From Caldilineaceae bacterium (lineage in GTDB: Bacteria > Chloroflexota > Anaerolineae > Caldilineales > Caldilineaceae): 50,998 nucleotides of DNA. Position 1 is the first letter of the stretch, and each line of letters starts with the position of its first letter. A program made the position numbers and the translations under genes. The notes under the pieces are model-generated. The model worked only from the letters and a program-made list of their open reading frames with translations, was not told where the DNA came from and did no database searches. This document shows positions 9,249-18,090 of this stretch, in pieces. Location: the NCBI GenBank assembly GCA_026645575.1, contig JAPKMW010000087.1, positions 1 through 50,998 of the forward strand. Reading direction: 5' to 3'.

Positions 9249-9315
9249 TCGCCTGTCACCCTGAAAGGGTCTCTAGCGTATTATGCCCTAGAGACCCTTT
9301 CAGGGTGACAGGCGA
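9249..9315. repeat. Perfect 28-bp inverted repeat
   Basis: Arms 9249-9276 and 9288-9315 are exact complements around an 11-base loop. It lies between the DUF2231 gene and the large regulator. No T-run follows. It is a strong hairpin that may act as a transcription barrier or be a dispersed palindrome. Nothing else recognisable lies in the 228-base gap except a TATACT at 9394-9399 that could be a -10 box. Confidence 0.75.
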
Positions 9316-9416
9316 ACCCGCTAGATTTCCTTGAAAATCCGTCTCCCTGGAGGGTTGGGGGGTGAGGATACAGACCAGCCACCTTTTTTCGCCTATACTA
9401 TCTTGTTGGTTATTTG

Positions 9417-12400
9417 ATGCTTAGATCCCAACTTATGACAGAGGCTGTCGTTCATCAGATTCAGATCTATACCCTGGGGACATTGCGCGTCGTGCGTGAT
9501 GGCTACACCGTCGCCGAAAGTGATTGGCAGACCCGGCAGGCGCGTCAGTTATTAAAAATCCTGATCACGGAACGGCCGCGCCCGGTCTCCACCGATCGGT
9601 TGATCGACCTGCTCTGGCCGGAAAGCACTTCCCACGCGGCGGCGACGACGTTGCGCAGCGCCATCAACGCTTTACGCCATGTGCTAGAGCCGGAACGGCC
9701 CAATCGCGCCCCGGCTCGCTATATCATCACCCAGAACCCCGGCTATGCTTTTCACGGGCAGAACGAGATCTGGCTGGATGTTGAAGCTTTTGAAGATGCG
9801 CTGACGTTGGCCGAGAAAAGCAGCGCCTCTGCTGACAAAATGGGTCACTTGCAGAGCGCCATTGCCCTCTACGCCGATGATTACCTGATGAGCGACCCCT
9901 ACGGCGACTGGGCGCGCAATGAACGGGAACGGTTGCGCGAGCGCTATCTGACGGCCCTCCTCAATTTAGCTGCGCTACAGGCGGAACAGGGGGATTATAC
10001 GGCAGCAATGGCGACGACGCGTCAGGTGTTAACGCGTGACCCCGTGCGCGAGAGCGCCTATCAAGCCCTGATGCGTTACCAAGCCGAAGCTGGTGACAGC
10101 GCTTCGGCGTTGCTCACCTATGAGCGCTGTCGCACCTTGTTGGCCGAAGAACTGGGCGCCGATCCCAGCCCGCTCACCCAAGCTTGGCATCAGCGGATTC
10201 TCAATGGCGAGGTGGGGCCAAATCAGGCAGACCTGTCAGCGCCAGCGTCTGCATTTGCAAGTCGCCCCCAAAGTGTGACTGTCACCAAAAGTGAGTTAAG
10301 CATCCTACCCCAACAGGTGCTGTTGCCGGTTTTGGATGAACAGACGGGCGCCATCTTTGTCGGTCGTACATCCGAGATGGCTCAGGTGACTGACCGGCTA
10401 CGCGTTGCCCTCCAAGGAACGGGCGGGCTGCTGGTGCTGGATGGCGAAGCCGGCGTCGGCAAGACCAGGCTGGCCTATCATAGTCTGCAATGGGCGGCGC
10501 AGCAAGAGGCTACCATTCTTAGCGCAACTTGTCAACCGTTGGAACAGCAATTACCCTTTGCGCCGCTCTCGGCTGCGCTAGGTCGCTACTTGCAGACCTT
10601 GCCTGATGATCTCTTGCGCCAATTGCCGACCGCCAGCCTGTCGCACCTGGCCCAGTTGATCCCCTCGGTGCAGGATCGTCTGCCGGAACTGGTGGCGCCC
10701 TATTACGCCGGCGCAACCCAGGAACCCGCCACCCAAAATGATGATAATCGACAACGGGTCATCGATAGCTTGATCGCCTTGCTGGCGGTGCTGGCAAAGG
10801 CACGTCCACTCGTGCTATTCCTGGATGACTTACAATGGGCCGATAGTGACACATTGGCCGTTCTCAGCCGCCTGGCGCCGCGTCTGGCGCAATGGCCGTT
10901 CTTTGTGCTGTTGGCTTATCGCACCGACGACTTGGTCGAAAATGAAGAATTGAACACCCTCTTGCATACCCTGCGACGCACGCAATCACAAGCCGGATTG
11001 ACCGTACCGCGCTTGGGGCAAGCCGATGTCGAGCGCTACATTCATCAGATGACCGGTCAAAGTCCGGCTGTCAGTGATCAGTTGGCCGCAGCGCTCTACC
11101 AGACCACCCAGGGCAATGCCCTTTTTGTCACCGAGGCGCTGCGTGACTTACAAGAGCGCAACTTGACCAGCGCGCCCCAGGACAAGGGGTGGCCAGCCCT
11201 ACGGCCAAAAGGGACAACCGAACAACAACCCGCTGCCACCCTTCGGCGTAACCAACGCGTGCAGGAGATCATCCTGGAACGCATTCATCGCCTGCCCACT
11301 GGTGCGCGTGATCTACTCCATCTGGCGGCCGTGATTGGGCGTGACTTCAGCCTGGATCTGCTGGAACAGACCGCACCCCAAGACCCAATGGTCGGCCTGG
11401 AAATCCTGCTCCAGCGCCGCTTCCTGGTCGAGCGGCCGGGCGATCGGCTTGACTTTAGCCATCAACTGGTGCGCCAGGTGGCCTATGACGCCATGTTTGT
11501 CTTGCAGCGTCGCCGCTTGCATTTGCGCGTGGCCGATGCGCTGGCCGCTTCGCCTCGCGCTGCGGAAATTCCAAGTGAAATTGCTTTTCACTACCGCCAG
11601 GCCGGCGCCAGCGCCAGTCTACCGCTGGCCCAATTTAGTATGTTGACGGGAGAATGGCTGTTACGCGCCTACGGCTTTCGCCAGGCAATTGAAGCCTTTG
11701 ATGAAGCGTTAGCCATCTTAGAAACGACCCCAGGCGCGACGCCGGATTGGGTGCGTCGTGCGCTGGAAGGGCGGGGTTTGGCCTACGAAGCGCTCTTTGA
11801 CCCAGTTGGCGTCACCGAAAGTTACCGCCGTCTGCAACAGTGGGCGCGCACGCAAGGCAATCAACAACTCCTGCTCACCGCCCATAGCCGCCTGACCACC
11901 ATGCTCAGTCTGCTGGGGCAACAACGCGAGAGTAATGAGTTGTTGCGTGAACTGCTTGACGCCCTGGCTGGTAGCAATATTGCCCGTTCGGCGGTGATGG
12001 TTGATCTCTTCCAGCGTCGTCAGTGTATCTACGCACCGGATGACGCCGATCCGCAGCGTGGTTGGGCGGCGTTTCAACCACCACCGCCGCCAGTAGCTGA
12101 TGCGCCTACTGAAATTTTACAAAGTTTGCCACCGGTTCATGCGACATTGCCTCTCTTTTTCTATGGCTGGATTCTGCGCATCCAGGGCCAGTTGTCGGCG
12201 GCGGAAGATACCCTACAGCGGGTAGTTGAACTCGCCGGCAGCACGGGGCAACCGACCATTGCCGGCATGGCCTATCATCAACTGGCGCTGGTGGCGCGTA
12301 TGCGGGGCGACCTGGTCGCCAGCCACACCTTGAATCACCAGAGCGTGGCGATCAATCAGACAATTCAGGGCGCCGCCGAAGTGACCAGCATGTGGCCGCG

Positions 12401-12887
12401 CATCTCCAGCGCCTTTGCCGCCTTGCAACAGCATCACCTGGCTGAGGCCGAACGCCGCTTCCGGCGCGTGGCTGATTTCCTGGGCGACCAGGATCTCTAT
12501 CGCAGCTATCGCAACAGCGCGCAAATTGGGCTGGGGCTGGTAGCATTGGCGCAAGGTGACTTGGCGACGGCGCAACAGGAATTGGCGCAAGCGCTGGCCG
12601 ATCCGGTTAATCTCTATCCTTATATCTATGTGCAAGGTCTCCTGGGGCTGGCCGCGATTGCCAACCAACAGGGACAACCAGCCCGCTGTCGTCAACTCTT
12701 GCAGCAGGCGCTCGCCTACGCTGGCGAACGCAGTTTGGTCGAAGAGTATGGGGATACGCTGGTGGCCGTTGCCCAGAGCCAACTGGTGGATGCACCGGTG
12801 CAGTCCCTTGCGCAGGCGTTGTTGGCTTATGCAGAGCCGCTGCAATTGACGGCTGTAGTTGAGAAGTTGCAGACAATTGCTAGTTGA
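9417..12887 (+). CDS. BTAD/SARP-type transcriptional regulator with AAA ATPase and TPR region
   Basis: A 1156-aa signal-integrating regulator. Residues about 12-110 form an OmpR-like winged helix (YTLGTLRVVRDG to the Tyr/Ala-Phe end) and about 115-260 the bacterial transcriptional activation domain (LALYADDYLMSDPY-like). About 310-600 is a STAND/AAA ATPase with Walker A GEAGVGKT at 343-350 and Walker B with Asp470-Asp471 (FLDDLQWAD). The C-terminal half is Ala/Leu/Gln-rich helical repeats of the TPR kind, likely to bind a ligand or partner. The ATG at 9417 is preferred over TTG 9414; ATG 9435 is also possible, and no clear ribosome site is seen. It is followed after one base by queG. Target genes are unknown. 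Confidence 0.85.
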   Translation: MLRSQLMTEAVVHQIQIYTLGTLRVVRDGYTVAESDWQTRQARQLLKILITERPRPVSTDRLIDLLWPESTSHAAATTLRSAINALRHVLEPERPNRAPARYIITQNPGYAFHGQNEIWLDVEAFEDALTLAEKSSASADKMGHLQSAIALYADDYLMSDPYGDWARNERERLRERYLTALLNLAALQAEQGDYTAAMATTRQVLTRDPVRESAYQALMRYQAEAGDSASALLTYERCRTLLAEELGADPSPLTQAWHQRILNGEVGPNQADLSAPASAFASRPQSVTVTKSELSILPQQVLLPVLDEQTGAIFVGRTSEMAQVTDRLRVALQGTGGLLVLDGEAGVGKTRLAYHSLQWAAQQEATILSATCQPLEQQLPFAPLSAALGRYLQTLPDDLLRQLPTASLSHLAQLIPSVQDRLPELVAPYYAGATQEPATQNDDNRQRVIDSLIALLAVLAKARPLVLFLDDLQWADSDTLAVLSRLAPRLAQWPFFVLLAYRTDDLVENEELNTLLHTLRRTQSQAGLTVPRLGQADVERYIHQMTGQSPAVSDQLAAALYQTTQGNALFVTEALRDLQERNLTSAPQDKGWPALRPKGTTEQQPAATLRRNQRVQEIILERIHRLPTGARDLLHLAAVIGRDFSLDLLEQTAPQDPMVGLEILLQRRFLVERPGDRLDFSHQLVRQVAYDAMFVLQRRRLHLRVADALAASPRAAEIPSEIAFHYRQAGASASLPLAQFSMLTGEWLLRAYGFRQAIEAFDEALAILETTPGATPDWVRRALEGRGLAYEALFDPVGVTESYRRLQQWARTQGNQQLLLTAHSRLTTMLSLLGQQRESNELLRELLDALAGSNIARSAVMVDLFQRRQCIYAPDDADPQRGWAAFQPPPPPVADAPTEILQSLPPVHATLPLFFYGWILRIQGQLSAAEDTLQRVVELAGSTGQPTIAGMAYHQLALVARMRGDLVASHTLNHQSVAINQTIQGAAEVTSMWPRISSAFAALQQHHLAEAERRFRRVADFLGDQDLYRSYRNSAQIGLGLVALAQGDLATAQQELAQALADPVNLYPYIYVQGLLGLAAIANQQGQPARCRQLLQQALAYAGERSLVEEYGDTLVAVAQSQLVDAPVQSLAQALLAYAEPLQLTAVVEKLQTIAS

Positions 12888-12888
12888 C

Positions 12889-14199
12889 ATGAGGATAACA
12901 CCGCTGACTAAAACCATCAAACAAGAAGCGCACCGCCTCGGCTTTGATCTCTGTCGGGTGCTACCGGTGCAACCCGCACCCCATGCCGACTTTTTTGACC
13001 AGTGGGTGACGGCTGGCCGCGCCGGGGAGATGAGCTACTTAGAACGCAATCGTGATAAACGGCGCTATCCGCAACGGTTGGTCGAGACAGGAATGCCCGA
13101 ATCCCAATCGATGATTGTGTTGGGCGTCAATTACCATCAGTTTGCCCTGCCGCCCGCCCTTCGGGATGACCCCAGCCGTGGTCTTATTGCTTCCTATGCC
13201 TGGGGTGATGACTATCACGAAATCATTCGACCGCTACTCTATGAACTGGATGCCTTCATTCGCACCCACACCGGACGCACCACACCGGGCAAAGCGCTGG
13301 TCGATACCGGCCCAGTGCTGGAACGGGACTGGGCGCACCGGGCCGGCCTCGGTTTCATCGGTAAAAACACCTGTCTCATCAACCCGGAACTGGGCAGTTG
13401 GCTTCTACTCGCCACCCTGCTCATCCCCGAACCCCTCACCTATGACCTGCCCCCCGCTACATCCACCCCCGAACCACCTTCCGACCTGATCCTAACCGGC
13501 GCACCGCCCGGCCACCATTACGGCTCCTGGGAAATCCCTCTGCTTGCTGCCGATTCAAAATCCACAATCCACAATCCAAAATCCAAGATTGCCACCTGTG
13601 GTCGTTGCACACGCTGCCTCACTGCCTGCCCAACGAACGCCTTTGTCGGCCCGTATCACCTGGATCCGCAGCGCTGCATTTCGTATTGGACCATTGAGGC
13701 CAAAGCGCCCATTCCGCGCGAATTACGACCACACTTTGGCAATCGCATCTTTGGTTGTGACATTTGTCAGGAGGTCTGCCCGTGGAATCAACGTTTAGCC
13801 GACCAGACACCGTTGTTGACCGGTCTGCACGCCCAGGCAGACCGAGTTGCACCGCCATTACTGGAAGGGTTCGATCCTGCTACTCCTTATTGGCTCAACC
13901 AGGATGCCTTTAGCCGACGCTTCCAACGGTCGCCGATCAAACGGGCCAAACGGGCCGGCATGTTGAGTAATGTCTGTGTCGCACTAGGCAACTGGGCAGC
14001 GCCGGCGGTGACAAACGCACTCGCCTTGGCGTTACAAGACCCGGAACCCATCGCTCGTGGTCATGCCGCCTGGGCGCTGGGTGAGGTATGGCGGCGGCAC
14101 GGCATAGCAACCATACAACAACTTTTACAGAAGACGCTCAAAATGGAAAACGATAGATGGGTTCATGGTGAAATTCAGGCTGCTTTAGAGCGGAATTGA
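12889..14199 (+). CDS. queG: Epoxyqueuosine reductase QueG with in-frame repeat insertion
   Basis: A 436-aa cobalamin-dependent iron-sulfur enzyme that makes the last step of queuosine in tRNA anticodons. The QueG N-terminal domain contains the DTGPVLERDWA motif with the catalytic Asp. Two ferredoxin-type 4Fe-4S sites follow: Cys237, 240, 243, 247 and Cys290, 293, 297. A HEAT-like C-terminus (WALGEVWRRHG) closes it. The start at 12889 was chosen because it lies one base after the preceding stop; a longer version would overlap the regulator. Between the catalytic domain and the first cluster there are about 50 extra residues rich in Pro and Ser. Part of them is coded by a 7-base tandem word (13556-13590). 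Confidence 0.9.
   Translation: MRITPLTKTIKQEAHRLGFDLCRVLPVQPAPHADFFDQWVTAGRAGEMSYLERNRDKRRYPQRLVETGMPESQSMIVLGVNYHQFALPPALRDDPSRGLIASYAWGDDYHEIIRPLLYELDAFIRTHTGRTTPGKALVDTGPVLERDWAHRAGLGFIGKNTCLINPELGSWLLLATLLIPEPLTYDLPPATSTPEPPSDLILTGAPPGHHYGSWEIPLLAADSKSTIHNPKSKIATCGRCTRCLTACPTNAFVGPYHLDPQRCISYWTIEAKAPIPRELRPHFGNRIFGCDICQEVCPWNQRLADQTPLLTGLHAQADRVAPPLLEGFDPATPYWLNQDAFSRRFQRSPIKRAKRAGMLSNVCVALGNWAAPAVTNALALALQDPEPIARGHAAWALGEVWRRHGIATIQQLLQKTLKMENDRWVHGEIQAALERN
13556..13590 (+). repeat. 7-bp tandem word inside queG
   Basis: About four tandem copies of AATCCA(C/A) lie in frame in queG and encode the stretch SKSTIHNPKSKI just before the first iron-sulfur motif. The word has the same size as the GAGTTAC word of the intergenic hairpin at 30824. 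It appears to be an intergenic-type repeat that entered a tolerant loop. Confidence 0.65.
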
Positions 14200-14280
14200 C
14201 AGTTTATGGCGGCTCGACTATGATCAAGGCCAAAGGTGTCGTTCAACCGAAGCAAGCTAACTAATGAAAGTTGTGTTGCC

Positions 14281-15321
14281 ATGCCCCAGCCCCGCATGGA
14301 TTATGATAGTCCGTGGAAAGATGTGATCGAACACTATTTTGTTGAGTTCATGGCCTTTTTCTTCCCACAGATCCACGCTGATCTGGACTGGACGCGGCCA
14401 CACGAATTTCTCGACAAAGAGTTGCAGAAGATTGTGCGCAAAGCCAAAACCGGCCGCGGCTATGTCGATAAGCTGGTGCGGGTCTGGCGCAAAGATGGTA
14501 CGGATCTCTGGCTGCTAATCCACATCGAAGTGCAGAGCCAGGTGGACGCAGCGTTTCCGGAGCGGATGTACATCTACAACTACCGCATCTTTGATCTACA
14601 CAAGCACATGGTGATCAGCCTTGCGCTCTTAGCAGATACAGATACCTTGTGGCGCCCGGATTCCTTTGGCTACACCTACGGTGGCTTTTCACTCAATATG
14701 ACCTTCCCGGCCATCAAGTTATTGGACTACAAAGAGAAGTGGGCCGAACTGGAAACTAGCGCCAATCCCTTTGCCGTCGTCTTGATGGCGCACTTGAAAG
14801 CCGTGGAGACGCGACGCTATCCCAAGAGTCGCTTGCGTTGGAAGATCGAAATTGTCAAAGGCTTGTATGCACGCGGTTGGACTCGGGCGAATGTTTGGGA
14901 GTTATTCCGGTTTTTGGACTGGGTGCTGGAATTACCGGAACGTTATGAGCTACAGTTTGAAAATGCGGTGAAAGAAATTGAGGAGACAGGGAAAATGCGT
15001 TACGTAACCTCTATTGAACGAATCGCAGCCAAAAGGGGCATGGAAAGGGGCATGGAAAGGGGCATGGAAAAGGGCATGGAAAAGGGCATGGAAAAGGGCA
15101 TGGAAAAGGGCATGGAAAAGGGCATGGAAAAAGGTGAAGCCAAAGCGCTACGTGAATCAATCTTGGAAATCCTGAGCCTCCGTTTTCAAGCAATCCCCGA
15201 AGAATTACCTGCCCAGCTTGCCGACTTGACAGCCCTTGATCGCTTGAAAATGTTGTTACGCCATGCCGCCATCGCCGGCTCTATGGAAGAGTTTGAACAT
15301 CTGATGGAAACTGGCGCCTAG
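14281..15321 (+). CDS. Rpn/PD-(D/E)XK nuclease-family protein with (GMEK)n repeat
   Basis: A 346-aa protein of the transposase-like Rpn nuclease group (recombination-promoting nuclease, PD-(D/E)XK fold). The N-terminal core shows FxxFFPQIHADLDW, then LVRVWRKDGTDLWLLIHIEVQ, where the Asp and the E-x-Q pair fit the nuclease motif. Eight GME(R/K) units follow (coded by 15037-15132) and then a helical C-terminus. Such charged repeats are common in this family in Chloroflexota and cyanobacteria. Start choice is uncertain: ATG 14281 is preferred to GTG 14236 and ATG 14296 is possible. It stands alone, without transposon ends. Confidence 0.72.
   Translation: MPQPRMDYDSPWKDVIEHYFVEFMAFFFPQIHADLDWTRPHEFLDKELQKIVRKAKTGRGYVDKLVRVWRKDGTDLWLLIHIEVQSQVDAAFPERMYIYNYRIFDLHKHMVISLALLADTDTLWRPDSFGYTYGGFSLNMTFPAIKLLDYKEKWAELETSANPFAVVLMAHLKAVETRRYPKSRLRWKIEIVKGLYARGWTRANVWELFRFLDWVLELPERYELQFENAVKEIEETGKMRYVTSIERIAAKRGMERGMERGMEKGMEKGMEKGMEKGMEKGMEKGEAKALRESILEILSLRFQAIPEELPAQLADLTALDRLKMLLRHAAIAGSMEEFEHLMETGA
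15037..15132 (+). repeat. 12-bp tandem repeat, eight units, in frame
   Basis: Eight consecutive GGCATGGAAA(A/G)(G/A) units encode GMER x2 and GMEK x6. Because the unit is 12 bases, slippage changes protein length by four residues without breaking the frame. The last unit has a third-base change, so the array is slightly degenerate at its 3' end. Confidence 0.9.
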
Positions 15322-15389
15322 ATCGCTGCAACCGATACCAACTTCCTGCGTATTGTTGAGCAATCGCATCAATTTCACAGGAGGGTTGT

Positions 15390-16109
15390 ATGGATATTGC
15401 CAAAGCATTAACATTTATTACCGAAGACGAGCGTTGGCTCGAAAAACTGGCGATTGGCGTCGGTATCGTATTGATTAGCAGCTTTCTGGCGCCAGTGTTG
15501 ATCGGGTTGCTCGGCTTCTTCATTGTCGCGGGCTACGCCATCCGGCTGTTGCAAAATGTGCGCGACGGCCAGCCACGACCGCTGCCGGAATGGAATCAGT
15601 GGAGCGAAGACTTTGTGCGCGGTCTCAAAATTGCCATTGTCACGCTGATCTGGGCGCTGCCGATCTTTGTTGTGGTGGTGCCGATGGGGGTGGGCGCCGC
15701 GCTAGCTGATAGCGGACGTGAGGTGGCGGAAATCTTTGGGGGGCTGATTCTCTTTGGCAGCCTTTCGCTGACGGTCCTCTACGGTCTGGTGGTGGCTTTC
15801 CTGACACCCGGCTTCACGATTGCCTTTGCCCGTGACGAAGAGATTCGCAGCGGGTTGCAACTGACCGAAATCTGGCAGTGGACGCAGCAACATCTGGGGC
15901 AGGTTCTCCTGATCGGCATCGTCTACCTGGCTGCTAGTTTTGCCCTTGGCCTCGTCGCCATGCTAACTGGCTTGTTACTCTGCGGCGTTGGCCTGCTTGT
16001 CACTATGCCCCTTAGCACGCTAGTGATGATGCTCTTCCAGCACCACCTCTACGGTCAACTGGCGCGGCAGAGTACAGAACCAACAACACCGACCATAGCC
16101 GCAGTGTAA
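15390..16109 (+). CDS. DUF4013-type membrane protein
   Basis: A 239-aa membrane protein of unknown function. AGGAGG at 15378-15383 gives a clear start. It begins DIAKALTFITEDERWLEKLAIG and carries GYAIRLLQNVRDGQPRPLPEWNQW, the conserved opening of DUF4013. Four to five hydrophobic helices follow. It is alone in its unit, followed by a hairpin. Family assignment is by motif recall; function is not known. Confidence 0.78.
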   Translation: MDIAKALTFITEDERWLEKLAIGVGIVLISSFLAPVLIGLLGFFIVAGYAIRLLQNVRDGQPRPLPEWNQWSEDFVRGLKIAIVTLIWALPIFVVVVPMGVGAALADSGREVAEIFGGLILFGSLSLTVLYGLVVAFLTPGFTIAFARDEEIRSGLQLTEIWQWTQQHLGQVLLIGIVYLAASFALGLVAMLTGLLLCGVGLLVTMPLSTLVMMLFQHHLYGQLARQSTEPTTPTIAAV

Positions 16110-16122
16110 TGATCTAATTCAT

Positions 16123-16153
16123 GCTGCGTGATTCATGTTATGAGTCACGCAGC
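16123..16153. terminator. Hairpin after the DUF4013 gene
   Basis: Arms 16123-16136 and 16140-16153 pair over 14 positions with one mismatch and a 3-base loop. It lies 14 bases after the stop codon, between convergent genes. There is no strong T-tract, so termination is likely but not certain. Confidence 0.5.
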
Positions 16154-16275
16154 ACTTACCTCTACCTCTCACTTCGACTTACCACCGCTGATTATCGCTT
16201 TTGATAGGCCACAAACAATTTCTTTTTATAGCGTTCGCCTACCCATAGTATAGTATAATTTTTTGCAATATAATC

Positions 16276-17364
16276 TTAGCGGCTCCCCGATTGCTCTTCG
16301 ACGTGCCTAAGAACAGATAGCTGGCTAGGCAGACCGAATTGAGGAAAAAGTGAGGAAACGCGAAAGGTTGTAATGTCGGCAATGTAGGAGCCAAATACAG
16401 TCACAACTTGGATGCCGTAAGCTTGATAACTGACTGTGCCATCTGGCTGTTGAGCGCCCATGCGGTATAGCCCGAAGGCGGGTTGCCCGTTGGCGCGTGT
16501 GGGTTGTAGGCGCCAGCGACCTTGCGCCGGTCCGCGAAAGATGGTTTTGGCAACCAACCCTGCAATGGTTTGGCGCCCACGATACCAAGCGGGAATGGGC
16601 GGCATGGAAAAGGTGGCGTCCTCTTTGAGCAGGGCCACCAAGCCAGCAATGTCGGCCTCTTCCCAAGCAGTCGTATATCGCTGCAACAACGCTTGCGTTA
16701 CGACATCAGATTGGGTGATGCTTGCTGCCGTCACCGTCTTGTCATCAGTGGCTTGTTCTGCCAACGTTTGACGGGCGCGGAAGAGCAAACTCTTGACGGC
16801 GGGAACAGTCAGTTCAAGCAACTGGGCAACCTCGCCGGCTTGCCATTCCAGTACATCGCGCAGCAGTAGCACGGCGCGTTGACGGGGCGGCAACTGTTGG
16901 AGTAACAAGAGAAAAGCTAGATCAATACGCTCGCGCCGCACCAAACGTGCTTCCGGCATTGCTTCCGCCGGCGCCAGCAGTGCATCGGGGAAAGGCTCCA
17001 GCCAGATTGGCTCGTTGACATCGGACGGAATGGGGTCATCAAGGTCAGCAGCCGTATGTAACGCCACCGGCAGGGTGCGTCGTTTGCGTTGTGTCAGGGC
17101 ATCGAGACAAAGGTTAGTGGCAATCTTGTACAGCCAGGCGCGTACGGTGGCGCGTCCGGCATAAGTGTTCCGTCGCTGCCAAGCGCGCAACAGCGCTTCT
17201 TGCACCAAATCCTCGGCATCCTGCAACGAACCGAGCATCCGATAACAATGAAGAAACAATTCGCGCCGGTGTGGTTCAGTGATGGCGCTAAATTCATCGG
17301 CGCTCAGGTCATGTAGGGTAATGGGGTTAATTACGTGGGCTGGCGGATTCTTCAATCCCGTCAT
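16276..17364 (-). CDS. ECF-type RNA polymerase sigma factor with SnoaL-like C-terminal domain
   Basis: A 362-aa sigma-70 family factor. AAGGAG at 17372-17377 lies exactly 7 bases from the ATG at 17364, which decides against the in-frame ATG at 17388. Region 2 is clear (RRELFLHCYRMLGSLQDAED, RAWLYKIATNLCLD). Region 4 follows (LPPRQRAVLLLRDVLEWQAGEV, then a helix-turn-helix). The C-terminal third (VVTQALLQRYTTAWEEADI onwards) is a SnoaL-like domain that in related factors senses or regulates without a separate anti-sigma factor. It resembles the SigX5/TIGR02960 group, from memory. It is divergent from a small conserved protein and an SRPBCC protein. Confidence 0.85.
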   Translation of the reverse strand: MTGLKNPPAHVINPITLHDLSADEFSAITEPHRRELFLHCYRMLGSLQDAEDLVQEALLRAWQRRNTYAGRATVRAWLYKIATNLCLDALTQRKRRTLPVALHTAADLDDPIPSDVNEPIWLEPFPDALLAPAEAMPEARLVRRERIDLAFLLLLQQLPPRQRAVLLLRDVLEWQAGEVAQLLELTVPAVKSLLFRARQTLAEQATDDKTVTAASITQSDVVTQALLQRYTTAWEEADIAGLVALLKEDATFSMPPIPAWYRGRQTIAGLVAKTIFRGPAQGRWRLQPTRANGQPAFGLYRMGAQQPDGTVSYQAYGIQVVTVFGSYIADITTFRVSSLFPQFGLPSQLSVLRHVEEQSGSR

Positions 17365-17420
17365 GCCAGTTCTCCTTGCATTCTCCATGTAGTTTTACCA
17401 TTTTTTTGATCACGCGCCCT

Positions 17421-17451
17421 TTGTCATAAAAAGGCAGTCTTATTGTATAGT
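17421..17451 (+). promoter_or_regulatory. Candidate promoter for the gene at 17501
   Basis: TTGTCA at 17421-17426 is followed by the AT-rich TATTGTATAGTATAG. A -10 box could be TGTATA at 17444 (17-base spacer) or TATAGT at 17446. The same AGTATAGTATA-like text appears at 16246-16258 near the sigma gene's 3' end, so recognition by that sigma factor is conceivable but unproven. Confidence 0.4.
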
Positions 17452-17500
17452 ATAGTCGTTTCCAATTTTCATTGCAAGGCAAACAGGAGACTCAACAATT

Positions 17501-17926
17501 ATGAGCCAACCAAGTAAATCCGAGGCTGGTACGGGGACAAAGGAAGAGCCATGGCAGCTTACCACCGCAAACGGCGGCGCTGAGTACACCATGTATCGCG
17601 ATGAAAGCGCCAATCCACCGGCGCTGGTCTGTCAGGTCGGCAAGACCGAGCTGCGCTATCACTTGCGCTGTCTGGAAGATTTGCACGCCATGCTCAAAGC
17701 GCACGGGGATTGGATAGACTTGGGCGGGGCTGATGAACAGAAGCCGGCGCCGCCAGGAACAGTCGAAGCGTGGGCGCGTTCCGCCGATAACCCGGTCGGC
17801 GGCTGGTATGGCCTGAAGAAAGGGTTGCGTGGGCGCTTTGGCGTGTACGTCCCGCCTCTGATGGAACGTTTAGGCTTGGTTGAACTGGAACACAAGCCGA
17901 AGAACAACCGAATGCGCGCAATTTAA
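17501..17926 (+). CDS. Small conserved protein of unknown function
   Basis: A 141-aa soluble protein with no signal or membrane segment. It contains EPWQLTTANGGAEYTMYRDE, a central helix (LEDLHAMLKAHGDWIDLG) and NPVGGWYGLKKGLRGRFG. The pattern looks like a conserved family often found as a stand-alone gene in Actinobacteria and Chloroflexota; I believe it is a DUF but cannot name it safely. It is transcribed away from the ECF sigma factor and toward the SRPBCC gene 165 bases downstream, so it may be part of that sigma factor's regulon. Confidence 0.7.
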   Translation: MSQPSKSEAGTGTKEEPWQLTTANGGAEYTMYRDESANPPALVCQVGKTELRYHLRCLEDLHAMLKAHGDWIDLGGADEQKPAPPGTVEAWARSADNPVGGWYGLKKGLRGRFGVYVPPLMERLGLVELEHKPKNNRMRAI

Positions 17927-18090
17927 CGTTATCGCACTGGCTGATTAGGTAATGGCTAAAATAGCATCAACTGACCAACCAGTCTTTATCTGACTTAGCT
18001 GACACTGGTTGGAGGCGGCGTCCACCAGCATGGGCATAAGTTCTACCGTATTCTTTCATCTCTAAGCACAACAGAAGGAAACAACCGATC

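Noticed and set aside
15011..15193. Minus-strand Pro/Cys/Phe repeat protein (FPCPFPCP)
   Set aside because: It is only the antisense reading of the GMEK tandem repeat.
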